Assembly: GCA_964482025.1 (NCBI GenBank)
Contig: CAYZVN010000004.1
Coordinates: 1 to 64,000 of the forward strand
Direction: 5' to 3'
DNA: 64,000 nucleotides
DNA from: UBA5868 sp964482025
GTDB lineage: Bacteria; Pseudomonadota; Gammaproteobacteria; Pseudomonadales; Cellvibrionaceae
Shown here piece after piece: positions 40,296-48,793 of this stretch. The notes beneath the pieces are model-generated. The model ran no database searches, was not told the origin of the DNA, and worked only from the letters and a program-made list of their open reading frames with translations. The stretch's first letter is position 1. Each line of letters begins with the position of its first letter. The translations under genes and the position numbers were made by a program.

Positions 40296-41512
40296 GCAAA
40301 GGGTTCCTGATAAAAAGGCGCGAGTGTTAAGCACTGATCCAAAGGCAAGGCAGGGTAGTGTGACTCCTGCAGGCGGCGGATAAATTTGAGGGTCTGAAAG
40401 GCATCAAACCAGTGGTGCACGCTGGTTTCACAGTGTGCGGGCGAGCGGACCTGCCGGCGAATGTGCGCCCACAAGATGTCGATGCCGGCCTCGCGCAGCA
40501 GCGGCGGAAGGTGCGCGGGAAGGCCCTCCAGAGGGTCGCGTTGATCTTGCAGTTGCTGCCAAATACTCGGAATGTGGCGCAGCCAAGTGCGCAACTCAAC
40601 AAAGGTTGACGGTGCGTAATAGGTTAACTCCCTGGGGTTTGGCAGGGTGAGAATTTTCTCTACCGCCGGGCCTGTGCCAAAGGGCACCCGGTCGGACAGC
40701 CGTGCCTTCACCCCAATGACCACATCTTTACACCAGTGCACGCGGCCGAGCTTGGCCAGCTTGTTGAGCAGATAAAAGTCTTCTCCGGCGGATTTGCGGG
40801 GAAAGCCTCGGCATTCGCAGTAGGCTTGCACGCGGACCGCTAGGGCACTGCCGATGGTTGGGAAAGCGTATGGCGATCCCGCCCAAGTGAGGCCATCGAC
40901 GTAATAGCGCAGCGCCCGCTCATAAAGCCGCGTTGCGGCGACAAGGCCCTCAGCTTCGCCCTCAGCGGATTGATGCTCGATATCGAACACCGTAGCCACA
41001 GCATCCTGGGGGCACGATGCCAAGGCCTGGAAATAATGCGCCGGTAGGAAGGCATCGGCGTCGGTGCAGGCAATCCAGGCGCTGTGATCCGCCGCGTCGG
41101 CCATAAGTGCCACAGCGAGATCACAACCCAACTTTCGCGCTAAGCCGACTCCCTGTTTGGGGTCTAAAGTCAGGCCGGAACGAAAGCGATCGACCACCAG
41201 CCAGTGCAGCGCACCGGCGTTGGCGCTGAATAAGGTTAAGTGATCCTTTCGCCACACAGTAGGGTAGCGACCGAAAAAGCGCATCAGCGCCTGGTTGAGC
41301 GGCTCTTCCGGTCCAGGCGGCTGATTGATCACGACTATGACTAAGAGTCCAGGTGTCTGCAGGCGGGCGATGTGCTCGGCAAACTCCGGAGTTTCGCGAT
41401 AGGCCGGAATGACCAAAACCCCCTGTGGAGCAAGAGCGGGAAAGCCGGCCAGCGCCGCGCACTCGGCCTCCGCGTAGGTGCGCAAGTATTTGGCGACCGC
41501 CCGGCTGATCAC
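40280..41512 (-). CDS. Glycosyltransferase-like protein (GT-A fold)
   Basis: A 410-residue soluble protein. The N-terminal third reads as a nucleotide-sugar-binding Rossmann-type unit (GVLVIPAYRETPEF; LLVIVVINQPPG), and ACTDADAFLPAHYFQAL carries a DAD motif typical of metal-binding GT-A (GT2-like) enzymes. GEDFYLLNKLAKLG matches the ED...acceptor region. Donor and acceptor are unknown. GTG at 41512 starts 11 bases after the miaE stop, and the end overlaps the TauE gene, so miaE, this gene, tauE-like and perhaps the CPBP gene form one transcript. Confidence 0.75.
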   Translation of the reverse strand: MISRAVAKYLRTYAEAECAALAGFPALAPQGVLVIPAYRETPEFAEHIARLQTPGLLVIVVINQPPGPEEPLNQALMRFFGRYPTVWRKDHLTLFSANAGALHWLVVDRFRSGLTLDPKQGVGLARKLGCDLAVALMADAADHSAWIACTDADAFLPAHYFQALASCPQDAVATVFDIEHQSAEGEAEGLVAATRLYERALRYYVDGLTWAGSPYAFPTIGSALAVRVQAYCECRGFPRKSAGEDFYLLNKLAKLGRVHWCKDVVIGVKARLSDRVPFGTGPAVEKILTLPNPRELTYYAPSTFVELRTWLRHIPSIWQQLQDQRDPLEGLPAHLPPLLREAGIDILWAHIRRQVRSPAHCETSVHHWFDAFQTLKFIRRLQESHYPALPLDQCLTLAPFYQEPFACRTS

Positions 41513-41522
41513 TGGCAGCGGC

Positions 41523-42095
41523 TCAGTGTAAGGCCGCCACTATGGACAGGCCGGCAACAATTTCGGCTTCTGCATCAAGCAGCTGATCCAGGCGCTCGTC
41601 AATTTCTTCTTGGCGAAAATAAAGCTGCGCTAAATTGACAAACAAATCGCCGTGACGCGCCTCGGATTCGGTAATCGCGGTGTAAAACTTTTTCAACTCA
41701 CCTGCAGGCAGCGCTTCCGCGATCAGCCCAAAGCGCTCGCAGCCGCGGGCTTCCACTATGCTGCCAATCAACAGGCGGTCGAGTAAGTACACGGCGGTGC
41801 CGGTGCGCGTGTGTCGGCGCAGGGCGTTGACGTAAGGATCCTTGGTGTCTGCGGCCAGTTGCAGCCCGCGCTGATGCAGAATTTTCACCACTTGGCGGAA
41901 GTGGGTCATTTCCTCTAGCGCTAAATCGATCATAGCTGTGACGATTTCGGGTTTGTCGGGGTAGTGGGACAGCATGGAAATGGCCATGCCCGCCGCTTTT
42001 TTTTCGGCGGCAGCGTGGTCCACTAAAAAAGTGTCGAAGTCATCGAGAACCGTTTGTGTCCAAGCGGACGGTGTAGAAAAGCGAAGCGAGTACAT
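41523..42095 (-). CDS. miaE: tRNA-(ms[2]io[6]A)-hydroxylase
   Basis: Non-haem diiron monooxygenase that hydroxylates the isopentenyl group of ms2i6A37 in tRNA. 190 residues. Diiron carboxylate/His ligands in DHAAAEKKAAGMAISML, LALEEMTHFRQVVKIL, VEARGCERFGLIAEAL and TESEARHGDLFVNLA. The ATG at 42095 (MYSLRFSTPSAW) matches the family start; the extra 63 codons upstream overlap the fabV promoter. Divergent from fabV. Confidence 0.95.
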   Translation of the reverse strand: MYSLRFSTPSAWTQTVLDDFDTFLVDHAAAEKKAAGMAISMLSHYPDKPEIVTAMIDLALEEMTHFRQVVKILHQRGLQLAADTKDPYVNALRRHTRTGTAVYLLDRLLIGSIVEARGCERFGLIAEALPAGELKKFYTAITESEARHGDLFVNLAQLYFRQEEIDERLDQLLDAEAEIVAGLSIVAALH

Positions 42096-42199
42096 GAAAA
42101 GTCGATCGTGGCAGAAAATGTGGCGCGTATTATAGGCATTTATCCCGATTGCGACGGAACTGCGCCCGCTACCCCCGCAGACGCGAGAAAAGATTCGGT

Positions 42200-42205
42200 T
42201 ATAAT
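42200..42205 (+). promoter_or_regulatory. -10 element of the fabV promoter
   Basis: TATAAT, perfect sigma-70 -10, lies 39 bases before the fabV ATG in the 148-base gap shared with miaE. The -35 is weak (GCAGAC at 17-base spacing). Confidence 0.5.
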
Positions 42206-42243
42206 GCCGCCCTTTCATTCCAGCACAGGACCCGTTTGCGACC

Positions 42244-43431
42244 ATGATTATCAAACCGAAAGTTCGTGGATTCATCTGCACCAACGCTCATCCGCAAGGC
42301 TGCGCAGCCAACGTGCGCGAACAGATCGCCTTCGTCAAAACGTCCGGCGCCATCGCCAACGGCCCGAAAAACGTCCTGGTGATTGGTGCCTCCACCGGAT
42401 ACGGCCTGGCTTCTCGCATTACCGCCGCCTTTGGCTGCGGCGCCAATACTCTGGGTATCTTCTTTGAAAAGCCGCCCAGCGAAACCAAAACGGGCTCTGC
42501 CGGCTACTACAACGCGGCTGCCTTCGAGCAGGAAGCCCACGCTGAGGGCCTGTACGCCAAGAGCATCAATGGCGATGCCTTCTCACAGGGCATCAAAGAC
42601 AAAGCCGTGCAAATGCTGAAAAGCGACATGGGGAAAGTGGATTTAGTTGTTTACAGCCTGGCGGCTCCGCGTCGCACCGATCCGGTTTCCGGCGAGGTTT
42701 ATTCGTCGGCATTGAAGCCGATCGGCGAATCCTATACGGCAAAAAACCTCAATACCGACACCCTGAAAATCGCCGACATGACCTTGCCGCCGGCGACGGA
42801 AGACGAAATCCTCGGCACCATTAAAGTGATGGGTGGGGAAGATTGGGAGCTTTGGCTCAAAGCGCTGGCCGATGCCGACCTGTTAGCCGATGGCTTTCAG
42901 ACGGTGGCTTACACTTACTTGGGCGAAAAGATCACTTGGCCGATTTACGGCAAAGCGACCATCGGCAAAGCGAAAGAAGACCTCGACCGCGCGGCCAAAG
43001 CGATCAGTGCCGCCAACAGCGAGCAAAACGGCAAAGCCTATGTGGCGGTGCTCAAAGCGCTGGTCACCCAGGCCAGCTCCGCAATTCCGATTATGCCGCT
43101 CTACATTTCCTTGTTGTACAAAGTGATGAAAGAAGAGGGCACTCACGAAGGCTGCATCGAGCAGCTGTATCGCCTGTTCACCGAAGGGCTTTACACCGAT
43201 AATCCGCGCTTGGATGACCATCAGCGTCTGCGTATGGACAACCTGGAACTCGACCCGGAGATTCAGGCCAAAGTCGAGAAGTTGTGGCCGCAGGTGACCG
43301 AAGAGAATCTTTTTGAGCTGACGGATTACAAAGGTTATAACGCGGAGTTCCTCAAACTCTTTGGTTTTGGTGTGGCCGGCGTAGACTACGACGCCGATGT
43401 CAGCCCGCTGGTGCAGGCAGACTTCCACTGA
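42244..43431 (+). CDS. fabV: Enoyl-ACP reductase FabV
   Basis: NADH-dependent enoyl-acyl carrier protein (and trans-2-enoyl-CoA) reductase, the last step of each fatty-acid elongation cycle. 395 residues starting MIIKPKVRGFICTNAHPQGC. Cofactor region VLVIGASTGYGLASRITAAFG, substrate YSLAAPRRTDP, and the catalytic Tyr-x8-Lys motif in YLGEKITWPIYGKATIGKAK. FabV is the triclosan-tolerant type that replaces FabI in Pseudomonas, Vibrio and relatives. Confidence 0.98.
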   Translation: MIIKPKVRGFICTNAHPQGCAANVREQIAFVKTSGAIANGPKNVLVIGASTGYGLASRITAAFGCGANTLGIFFEKPPSETKTGSAGYYNAAAFEQEAHAEGLYAKSINGDAFSQGIKDKAVQMLKSDMGKVDLVVYSLAAPRRTDPVSGEVYSSALKPIGESYTAKNLNTDTLKIADMTLPPATEDEILGTIKVMGGEDWELWLKALADADLLADGFQTVAYTYLGEKITWPIYGKATIGKAKEDLDRAAKAISAANSEQNGKAYVAVLKALVTQASSAIPIMPLYISLLYKVMKEEGTHEGCIEQLYRLFTEGLYTDNPRLDDHQRLRMDNLELDPEIQAKVEKLWPQVTEENLFELTDYKGYNAEFLKLFGFGVAGVDYDADVSPLVQADFH

Positions 43432-43479
43432 TCCTATGGCCGCCGGGGTGCCGGCGGCCGCTTCCCCTGTCGCCTCCTT

Positions 43480-44439
43480 ATGAGTTCAGCTCGCTTTCGC
43501 CTCGCGCTCTTGCATCCCCGCTACTGGCTGACCTGGCTCGGGTTTTTGCTGTGGTACGCCCTCAGCTGGTTGCCTTACCGCGTGCAGTACAGCCTCGGGC
43601 GCGTGCTCGGCAAGCTCCTGTATCGACTGGCCGGGCGGCGGCGGCAGATTGCCCGCGCCAACCTCGACTTGTGCTTTCCGTCCTGGAGCGCGGAGCGGCG
43701 AGAGCAGGTCACCCGCCAGATTATGGAATCGATTGGGATTGCGTTTTTTGAGACTGGAATCGCCTGGTTTTGGCCCAAGTGGCGGCTGCAGCGTTTGTAC
43801 ACGCTGGAAGGTCTGGAGCACCTAGAGGCCGCGCGGGAAAGCGGGACTGGGGTGATTTTGATGGCGTTTCACTTCACCCACATCGATATAGGCGCGAAAC
43901 TCCTGGGGCTGCGCTTTTCCATCGACGGCACTTACCGCCCGCACAACAATCCCGTGTACGACTACATCCAGCGCACTGGGCGTGAGCGCCACTCCATGCA
44001 AGGGCAGGCCATCCCGCGGGATGATGTGCGCGGCATGGTGAAAGCGCTGCGCAATGGGCGCGCCATTTGGTATGCCCCCGACCAGGATTACGGCGCAAAG
44101 CACAGTATTTTTGTACCGCTGTTTGGGATACCGGCTGCGACCGTGACGGCCACCAGTCAACTGGCACGCTTGGGCAAGGCTCGGGTCATTGCCTTCACCC
44201 AGACACGCCGCCCCGGCGGTTCGGGGTACCATCTGAAAATTTATCCTCCGCTGGAGGACTTTCCCTCTGGCGATGAGATGGAGGACACGCTGCGCATCAA
44301 TAAATTTGTGGAAGCGCGCATTTTGGAGCAGCCAGAGCAGTATTTGTGGGTACACCGGCGCTTTAAAACCCGCCCTCCTGGGGAGCCGGATCTATACGAG
44401 CAAGCGGGCATCGAGCGCAAACGACGCAAGTCCCGTTAA
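43480..44439 (+). CDS. lpxL: Lipid A biosynthesis lauroyl-type acyltransferase
   Basis: LpxL/HtrB-family inner-membrane enzyme that adds a secondary acyl chain to Kdo2-lipid IVA. 319 residues: membrane helix about 17-35 (WLTWLGFLLWYALSWLPY), catalytic H(X)4D motif AFHFTHIDIG, GTYRPHNNPVYD, and the family's WYAPDQDYG. Could be LpxL or LpxM; the symbol is by similarity. It follows fabV after 48 bases. Confidence 0.92.
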   Translation: MSSARFRLALLHPRYWLTWLGFLLWYALSWLPYRVQYSLGRVLGKLLYRLAGRRRQIARANLDLCFPSWSAERREQVTRQIMESIGIAFFETGIAWFWPKWRLQRLYTLEGLEHLEAARESGTGVILMAFHFTHIDIGAKLLGLRFSIDGTYRPHNNPVYDYIQRTGRERHSMQGQAIPRDDVRGMVKALRNGRAIWYAPDQDYGAKHSIFVPLFGIPAATVTATSQLARLGKARVIAFTQTRRPGGSGYHLKIYPPLEDFPSGDEMEDTLRINKFVEARILEQPEQYLWVHRRFKTRPPGEPDLYEQAGIERKRRKSR

Positions 44440-44519
44440 CCGCAATCCAGCTTGAGTGTTACAGGGTCCGCCAGTACCATAACCCGCTTTTCCTTCACGA
44501 CGCACGCGCGGAGATCAAC

Positions 44520-45395
44520 ATGTTTCAAGGTAGCATGGTCGCTCTGGTGACCCCCATGCGCCAGGACGGCTCGCTGGATTGGGAGTCCATGGCCGGATTG
44601 GTGGAGTGGCATATTGAACAGGGAACTCAGGCGATAGTTGTAGTGGGCACCACGGGCGAGTCCGCTACGCTCGATATGCACGAGCATGTCGAGGTTATAC
44701 GGCGCGCCGTGGATATGGCCAACAAACGCATACCCGTCATCGCCGGGACGGGCGCCAACTCTACATCTGAAGCCCTGGAGCTCACTCAGGCGGCAAAAGA
44801 CTATAACGCCGACGCTTGTTTACTGGTTACCCCTTACTACAACAAGCCCACTCAGGAAGGACTGTTTCAGCATCACGTCCATATCGCCGAGCGAGTGGCG
44901 ATTCCACAGTTTCTTTACAATGTTCCGGGCCGCACGGCGGTCGATATGCTGCCGGAAACTGTCGCCCGTTTAGCCCGTGTCGACAACATCGTCGGCATTA
45001 AAGAGGCAACGGCTAATATGCAGCGCCTGAAGGACATTCAAGAGCGCTTGGATCGCGATTTTATTTTGTTATCCGGTGACGATGCGACGGCAGTCGATTT
45101 TATTGAACTTGGCGGGCACGGCGAGATCTCTGTGACCGCCAACGTGGCGCCTCGACTGGTTGCCGAGATGTGCAGCAAGTGCGCCGCTGGTGATGTGGCC
45201 GCCGCGCGCGCGATCAACGAGCAGCTTATGCCCCTGCATCAGAGCATGTTTCTGGAGTCGAACCCAATACCCGTCAAATGGGCGCTGTTCGAGATGGGTA
45301 AGATCGCCGCTGGTATACGCCTGCCGATGACACCGCTCTCGGAGCGCTTCCGCGAGCCTTTGCGCCAATCATTGGTCGCGGCCGGTATTCTTTAA
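44520..45395 (+). CDS. dapA: 4-hydroxy-tetrahydrodipicolinate synthase
   Basis: First committed step of lysine/diaminopimelate synthesis, condensing pyruvate and aspartate semialdehyde. 291 residues. VVVGTTGESATL, YNVPGRTAVDM (catalytic Tyr) and GIKEATANM (Schiff-base Lys) are intact. Beginning of the conserved dapA-bamC-MBL hydrolase order; bamC follows by 80 bases. GGAGATCAAC precedes the ATG. Confidence 0.98.
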   Translation: MFQGSMVALVTPMRQDGSLDWESMAGLVEWHIEQGTQAIVVVGTTGESATLDMHEHVEVIRRAVDMANKRIPVIAGTGANSTSEALELTQAAKDYNADACLLVTPYYNKPTQEGLFQHHVHIAERVAIPQFLYNVPGRTAVDMLPETVARLARVDNIVGIKEATANMQRLKDIQERLDRDFILLSGDDATAVDFIELGGHGEISVTANVAPRLVAEMCSKCAAGDVAAARAINEQLMPLHQSMFLESNPIPVKWALFEMGKIAAGIRLPMTPLSERFREPLRQSLVAAGIL

Positions 45396-45475
45396 ATCAC
45401 CGTGGGGAATCGCTGGCCGAAACGCTTGCGGCTAACCGATTTTTTTACCCGATTCCTGGAACCTCAGACTTACCA

Positions 45476-46657
45476 ATGACTAATAAAACCCAGTCTTCTG
45501 CTCTTCGCTTTAATCTGGCTCCGGTCGGCATCCTGTGCGTGGCCCTCGCTGTTTCCTCGTCCTTGACGGGATGCATATTCCGGGACCGCAGTCAGGACTA
45601 CCAACGAGCGGGCTCCATTAAACCCATTGCTCTGCCCGAAGGCGTCACCAGCGTGCCTCTGGAGCCGCTCTACCCGATACCGGATGTACAGCAGAAAAGC
45701 GCATCTTTCTACGACATCAGCACCGATGGCTTTGTTGTTCCTCGCCCCGAGCAAATGAGCGCGGAAGGGGAGCGCTCAAAAATCAAAATCCAGAAGGTCG
45801 GCGACTTGCGCTGGATATTGGCTGAGGCGCCTACCAGCCAGATCTGGCCGCTGACGCAGAGCTTTTTATCGCGGGTCGGTATTGATGTTGCGCAAAGCAC
45901 GCCTTCGACCGGCTTTATCCAAACGGATTGGGTGGTTTTCAAATCGGATCCAGAAACTAAGAACCAATTCCGCCTCCGCATTGAAAAAGGTTTGCGGCCG
46001 GAAACCACGGAAATCCATGTCCTGCAGCATCAGCTAACAGGCGCGGGGGAGAGACTCGGTTCATGGCCAGAAACATCGACCAATCCTGAGCGCGAGTCCT
46101 GGTTGCTGGATGAGCTGGCGAACGCGCTCGCTGGTGATATCGACAACAAAGCGGCGTCGCTACTGGGACAGGCCGTGGGTGGTGAAGTCAAAGCGGAATT
46201 GTTTATCGATGGCACCGAGCCGGCGTTGCGCTTGCAGGTGCCGCGCCCTCGCGCCTGGGCAACTCTGGCGCACTCGCTGAAACAGGACGGTTTCGCTCTG
46301 TGGGATGAAGCCAATGAAAAAGGCGTATTTTATGTTCAATTTGTGGATGAAACGAAAAAACCCAATTGGTTTATGCGCCTGATCACGTTTGAATCCGCAG
46401 CGGCCACTGAAGAGGCTCCTCATAAGTTGAACGAGGTGTTGGCACATCTATCACCTCAGGAGGAAGTGCGCAGACTGTTCGACGGTATGCCGGGGGTGGC
46501 ATTCGGTGAACCCCTGCAGAAATCTTACGGTTATCTGGTGATCTTATATCCCCAGGGCGGTGATTATATTGTGAAGGTGCGCGACGCCCGCGGCGAGCGA
46601 ATCAAGCTCGCGGACAACAAACGGATGTTGACCCTGATCCGTCTCAATCTTCTTTAA
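45476..46657 (+). CDS. bamC: Outer-membrane assembly lipoprotein BamC
   Basis: BAM complex lipoprotein that assists beta-barrel insertion (NlpB/DapX). 393 residues, with signal peptide and lipobox LTGC (Cys33), an unstructured N-terminal lasso (QDYQRAGSIKPIALPEG), and two helix-grip domains (SFLSRVGIDVAQSTPSTGFIQTDW; RAWATLAHSLKQDGFALWDEANEKGVFYVQF). Conserved next to dapA. The C-terminal segment is longer than in E. coli. No ribosome-binding site stronger than AGACTTACCA is seen. Confidence 0.93.
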   Translation: MTNKTQSSALRFNLAPVGILCVALAVSSSLTGCIFRDRSQDYQRAGSIKPIALPEGVTSVPLEPLYPIPDVQQKSASFYDISTDGFVVPRPEQMSAEGERSKIKIQKVGDLRWILAEAPTSQIWPLTQSFLSRVGIDVAQSTPSTGFIQTDWVVFKSDPETKNQFRLRIEKGLRPETTEIHVLQHQLTGAGERLGSWPETSTNPERESWLLDELANALAGDIDNKAASLLGQAVGGEVKAELFIDGTEPALRLQVPRPRAWATLAHSLKQDGFALWDEANEKGVFYVQFVDETKKPNWFMRLITFESAAATEEAPHKLNEVLAHLSPQEEVRRLFDGMPGVAFGEPLQKSYGYLVILYPQGGDYIVKVRDARGERIKLADNKRMLTLIRLNLL

Positions 46658-46666
46658 TTTAACCCG

Positions 46667-47428
46667 GTGTTGCGGTTTGCCTCCCTGGGAAGCGGCAGCA
46701 GTGGCAATGCCACTGTTGTCAGCGATGGCCAGACGCATATTCTGATCGATTGCGGTTTCAGCGCGCGGGAAGCCGATCGGCGTTTACGGCGCTTGCAGCT
46801 CGATCTATCGAGTATCTCCGCTGTGGTGGTTACCCACGAACACGGCGATCATATTCGTGGCGTACCCATCATTGCCCGTAAATACGGCTTGCCGGTTTAT
46901 ATGACGCCTGGCACTTACCATGCCCGTTCCCTCGGGGCGATCCCGCAGCTACAGCTTATCCGCGATTGCGCATCTTTCCAGATCGGCAGGATTAGGGTGC
47001 AACCCGTGCCGGTTCCCCATGACGCCCGCGAGCCCGTTCAGTTTTTGTTTTTATGTGCAGGCAAGAAGTTGGGGGTTCTGACGGATTTGGGCAGCATCAA
47101 CCAAGCGGTTATAGACGCCTATCAAGCCTGTGACGCTCTGCTCGTGGAAGCGAACCACGACCGCCAGATGCTGACCTCCGGCCCCTACCCACTGGCGCTT
47201 AAACGCAGGATTGCGGGACCTTGGGGGCATTTGAGCAACGAGCAAACGGCCGCGCTGCTGGAGCAGATCGATACCAGCGCCCTGCAACATCTGGTGGTGG
47301 GTCATATCTCGCGCAAGAATAATTCATTGGCCCTAGCGCAAGCGGCCCTAGCGTCGTTGCGGAAGCCGCTCGCGATGGCGACCTTCGCCTGCCAGGATAA
47401 TGGCTTCGGTTGGCTAGAATTGACCTAA
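46667..47428 (+). CDS. MBL-fold metallohydrolase (YycJ/WalJ-like)
   Basis: A 253-residue hydrolase with SLGSGSSGNATVVSD at the N-terminus and the metallo-beta-lactamase metal motif VVVTHEHGDHIRG (HxHxDH), followed by VPVPHDAREPVQFLF and LVVGHISRKNNS. Similar proteins (PA1011-type, YycJ) are single-strand-specific exonucleases acting in DNA repair or cell-wall regulation; activity here is inferred. GTG at 46667, nine bases after the bamC stop, so the two are coupled. In Pseudomonas purC usually follows; here it does not. Confidence 0.9.
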   Translation: MLRFASLGSGSSGNATVVSDGQTHILIDCGFSAREADRRLRRLQLDLSSISAVVVTHEHGDHIRGVPIIARKYGLPVYMTPGTYHARSLGAIPQLQLIRDCASFQIGRIRVQPVPVPHDAREPVQFLFLCAGKKLGVLTDLGSINQAVIDAYQACDALLVEANHDRQMLTSGPYPLALKRRIAGPWGHLSNEQTAALLEQIDTSALQHLVVGHISRKNNSLALAQAALASLRKPLAMATFACQDNGFGWLELT

Positions 47429-47838
47429 AAAAGTGCCTGTCAACCCCTTGACGTACAAGCTTTTCCACACCCTCCCTCTTTATCTCACGCGAATCTCGCC
47501 TTTCCTAATTAAAGGTTATATAAAACGCTTGTTATTTCTAACTTGCTGAAAACTAAGTAAATTTTTCGATTGCTTAAATAAGCGACAAATCTGTGGAAGG
47601 CCCGAGTCTCGCTGTTCCTAGGCGGTTACCAAAAGTTACCCCACAGAATTATCCACAGGATATGTGTGTATCTGGTCGTTGTGGATAAATTTGTGAGTAT
47701 TGGGCGGAAAACCTGAGCGCAGGCTCTGGGAAACGACGCTGGACGAAAAAACAAAGGGCGTTCACAAGACAGCAAGAACGGTTATTCAGTGCTATAACTG
47801 GAGGAGAATAATTAACAATTACATGAGGAGAGAACCCA
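47429..47838. other. 410-base gene-free region with a cluster of DnaA boxes
   Basis: Two perfect DnaA boxes face each other: TTATCCACA at 47649-47657 and TGTGGATAA at 47680-47688. A one-mismatch box TTTTCCACA is at 47461-47469 and a weak TGTGGAAGG at 47592-47600. Between the first and the cluster lies a strongly AT-rich stretch (about 47505-47590). The arrangement resembles a small origin-like or DnaA-titration locus (datA/DARS type), but dnaA, gidA or rpmH are not in the window, so this is not the usual chromosomal origin position. A possible -10 (TATAAC, about 47793) serves the PilZ gene. Confidence 0.5.
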
Positions 47839-48105
47839 GTGGAAGAGCGCAGGCGCTTTCAGCGGACAGCATCCGCTTTCAGGGTTGAGATATCCCACCC
47901 ATCCTTTGGCACTATCGTCGGCTTCACCATGGACATCTCTGATGGTGGGGCGCAGGTTTCCATTGAGAATCATCCGACTCCGCCGGTTGGCACCGTCGTC
48001 GACGTTATGTTCAAGCGGGTGGCGGGGCCGGTGAATGCCCAACCTGTGCCGATGAAGGTCATGCACAGCCACCGCAATATCATAGGGCTGATGTTCGTCC
48101 GTTAA
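47839..48105 (+). CDS. Single-domain PilZ protein (c-di-GMP binding)
   Basis: An 88-residue protein consisting of one PilZ domain: the RxxxR-type motif in EERRRFQRTASAFRVEI and DISDGGAQVSIEN (D/NxSxxG). Binding of cyclic-di-GMP is likely, as both motifs are intact. The effector partner is unknown. GTG start at 47839 has GAGGAGAG upstream. The end overlaps the convergent LRR gene by four bases. Confidence 0.9.
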   Translation: MEERRRFQRTASAFRVEISHPSFGTIVGFTMDISDGGAQVSIENHPTPPVGTVVDVMFKRVAGPVNAQPVPMKVMHSHRNIIGLMFVR

Positions 48106-48566
48106 TTGTCCTGATCCCGACGGCAATGGCCAGGCGCGCTAACGTGTACTCCCACTTGTATGAGCTCGGCGAGGGGGGCGCAAGCTAACTCGGGGTTTTC
48201 CTGAATTTTCAGCATCTTCAATTGTGGCAGCTGGGTCAAAGTCTGGACATCCACAAGCGCGTTGTGGGACAGATCAAGCTCTTGTATGAACGTGAAGTGC
48301 TCAAGCCCCTTAAGCGAGCGCAGCCCCGCGTGACGGCAGACCAGCCTTGTCAGTTGCTCGAGACGGACAACTTTGTTGTCCGCGATGGTCTGCTTTATAC
48401 AATTTTTCAAGGCTAAGTCCGCAACCGCAAAATCACCGTAGAGTGGTGGCGGTGTATAAACGGGCTGTTGATTCAAAGTCACGGCATAGCGTTCACAGCC
48501 GAACAGAAAGGCGACTAGGAAAAAGCAGAAGATCAGTCGGACCGAGAAGGTAAGTGAGGTATCCAT
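48102..48566 (-). CDS. Leucine-rich-repeat lipoprotein
   Basis: A 154-residue lipoprotein with signal peptide and lipobox LFGC (Cys22). The C-terminal half has three leucine-rich repeats (GLRSLKGLEHFTFIQELDLSH, ALVDVQTLTQLPQLKMLKIQ, NPELACAPLAEL) typical of short bacterial LRR modules, probably a small protein-protein interaction surface. ATG at 48566 is chosen because GGAG is six bases upstream; ATG at 48572 would be too close. Convergent with the PilZ gene. Function unknown. Confidence 0.75.
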   Translation of the reverse strand: MDTSLTFSVRLIFCFFLVAFLFGCERYAVTLNQQPVYTPPPLYGDFAVADLALKNCIKQTIADNKVVRLEQLTRLVCRHAGLRSLKGLEHFTFIQELDLSHNALVDVQTLTQLPQLKMLKIQENPELACAPLAELIQVGVHVSAPGHCRRDQDN

Positions 48567-48793
48567 GCGCATCTCCGTGGAAGCATGACCTCGGTGGGCC
48601 AAGCCTGTATGGTAGCAAGTTCAGCGGCGATTCATAAGCAGTCGCCTAAATTTCCATTGCAGTCCCGAAGCGGCCCGCTAAAATACGGACGCTTATGGTT
48701 AGCTGCCGCCGGTTTACAAATGTAATTTAGGTTCGGGTGCTGATGTAGTTCCGGCCGGTAGACAACAAAACGAAGAATCAAAGGAGACATCCT

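Noticed and set aside
47429..47838. Chromosomal oriC at the DnaA-box cluster
   Set aside because: Too few boxes and no dnaA, dnaN, gidA or rpmH nearby; described instead as a DnaA-binding locus of unknown role.
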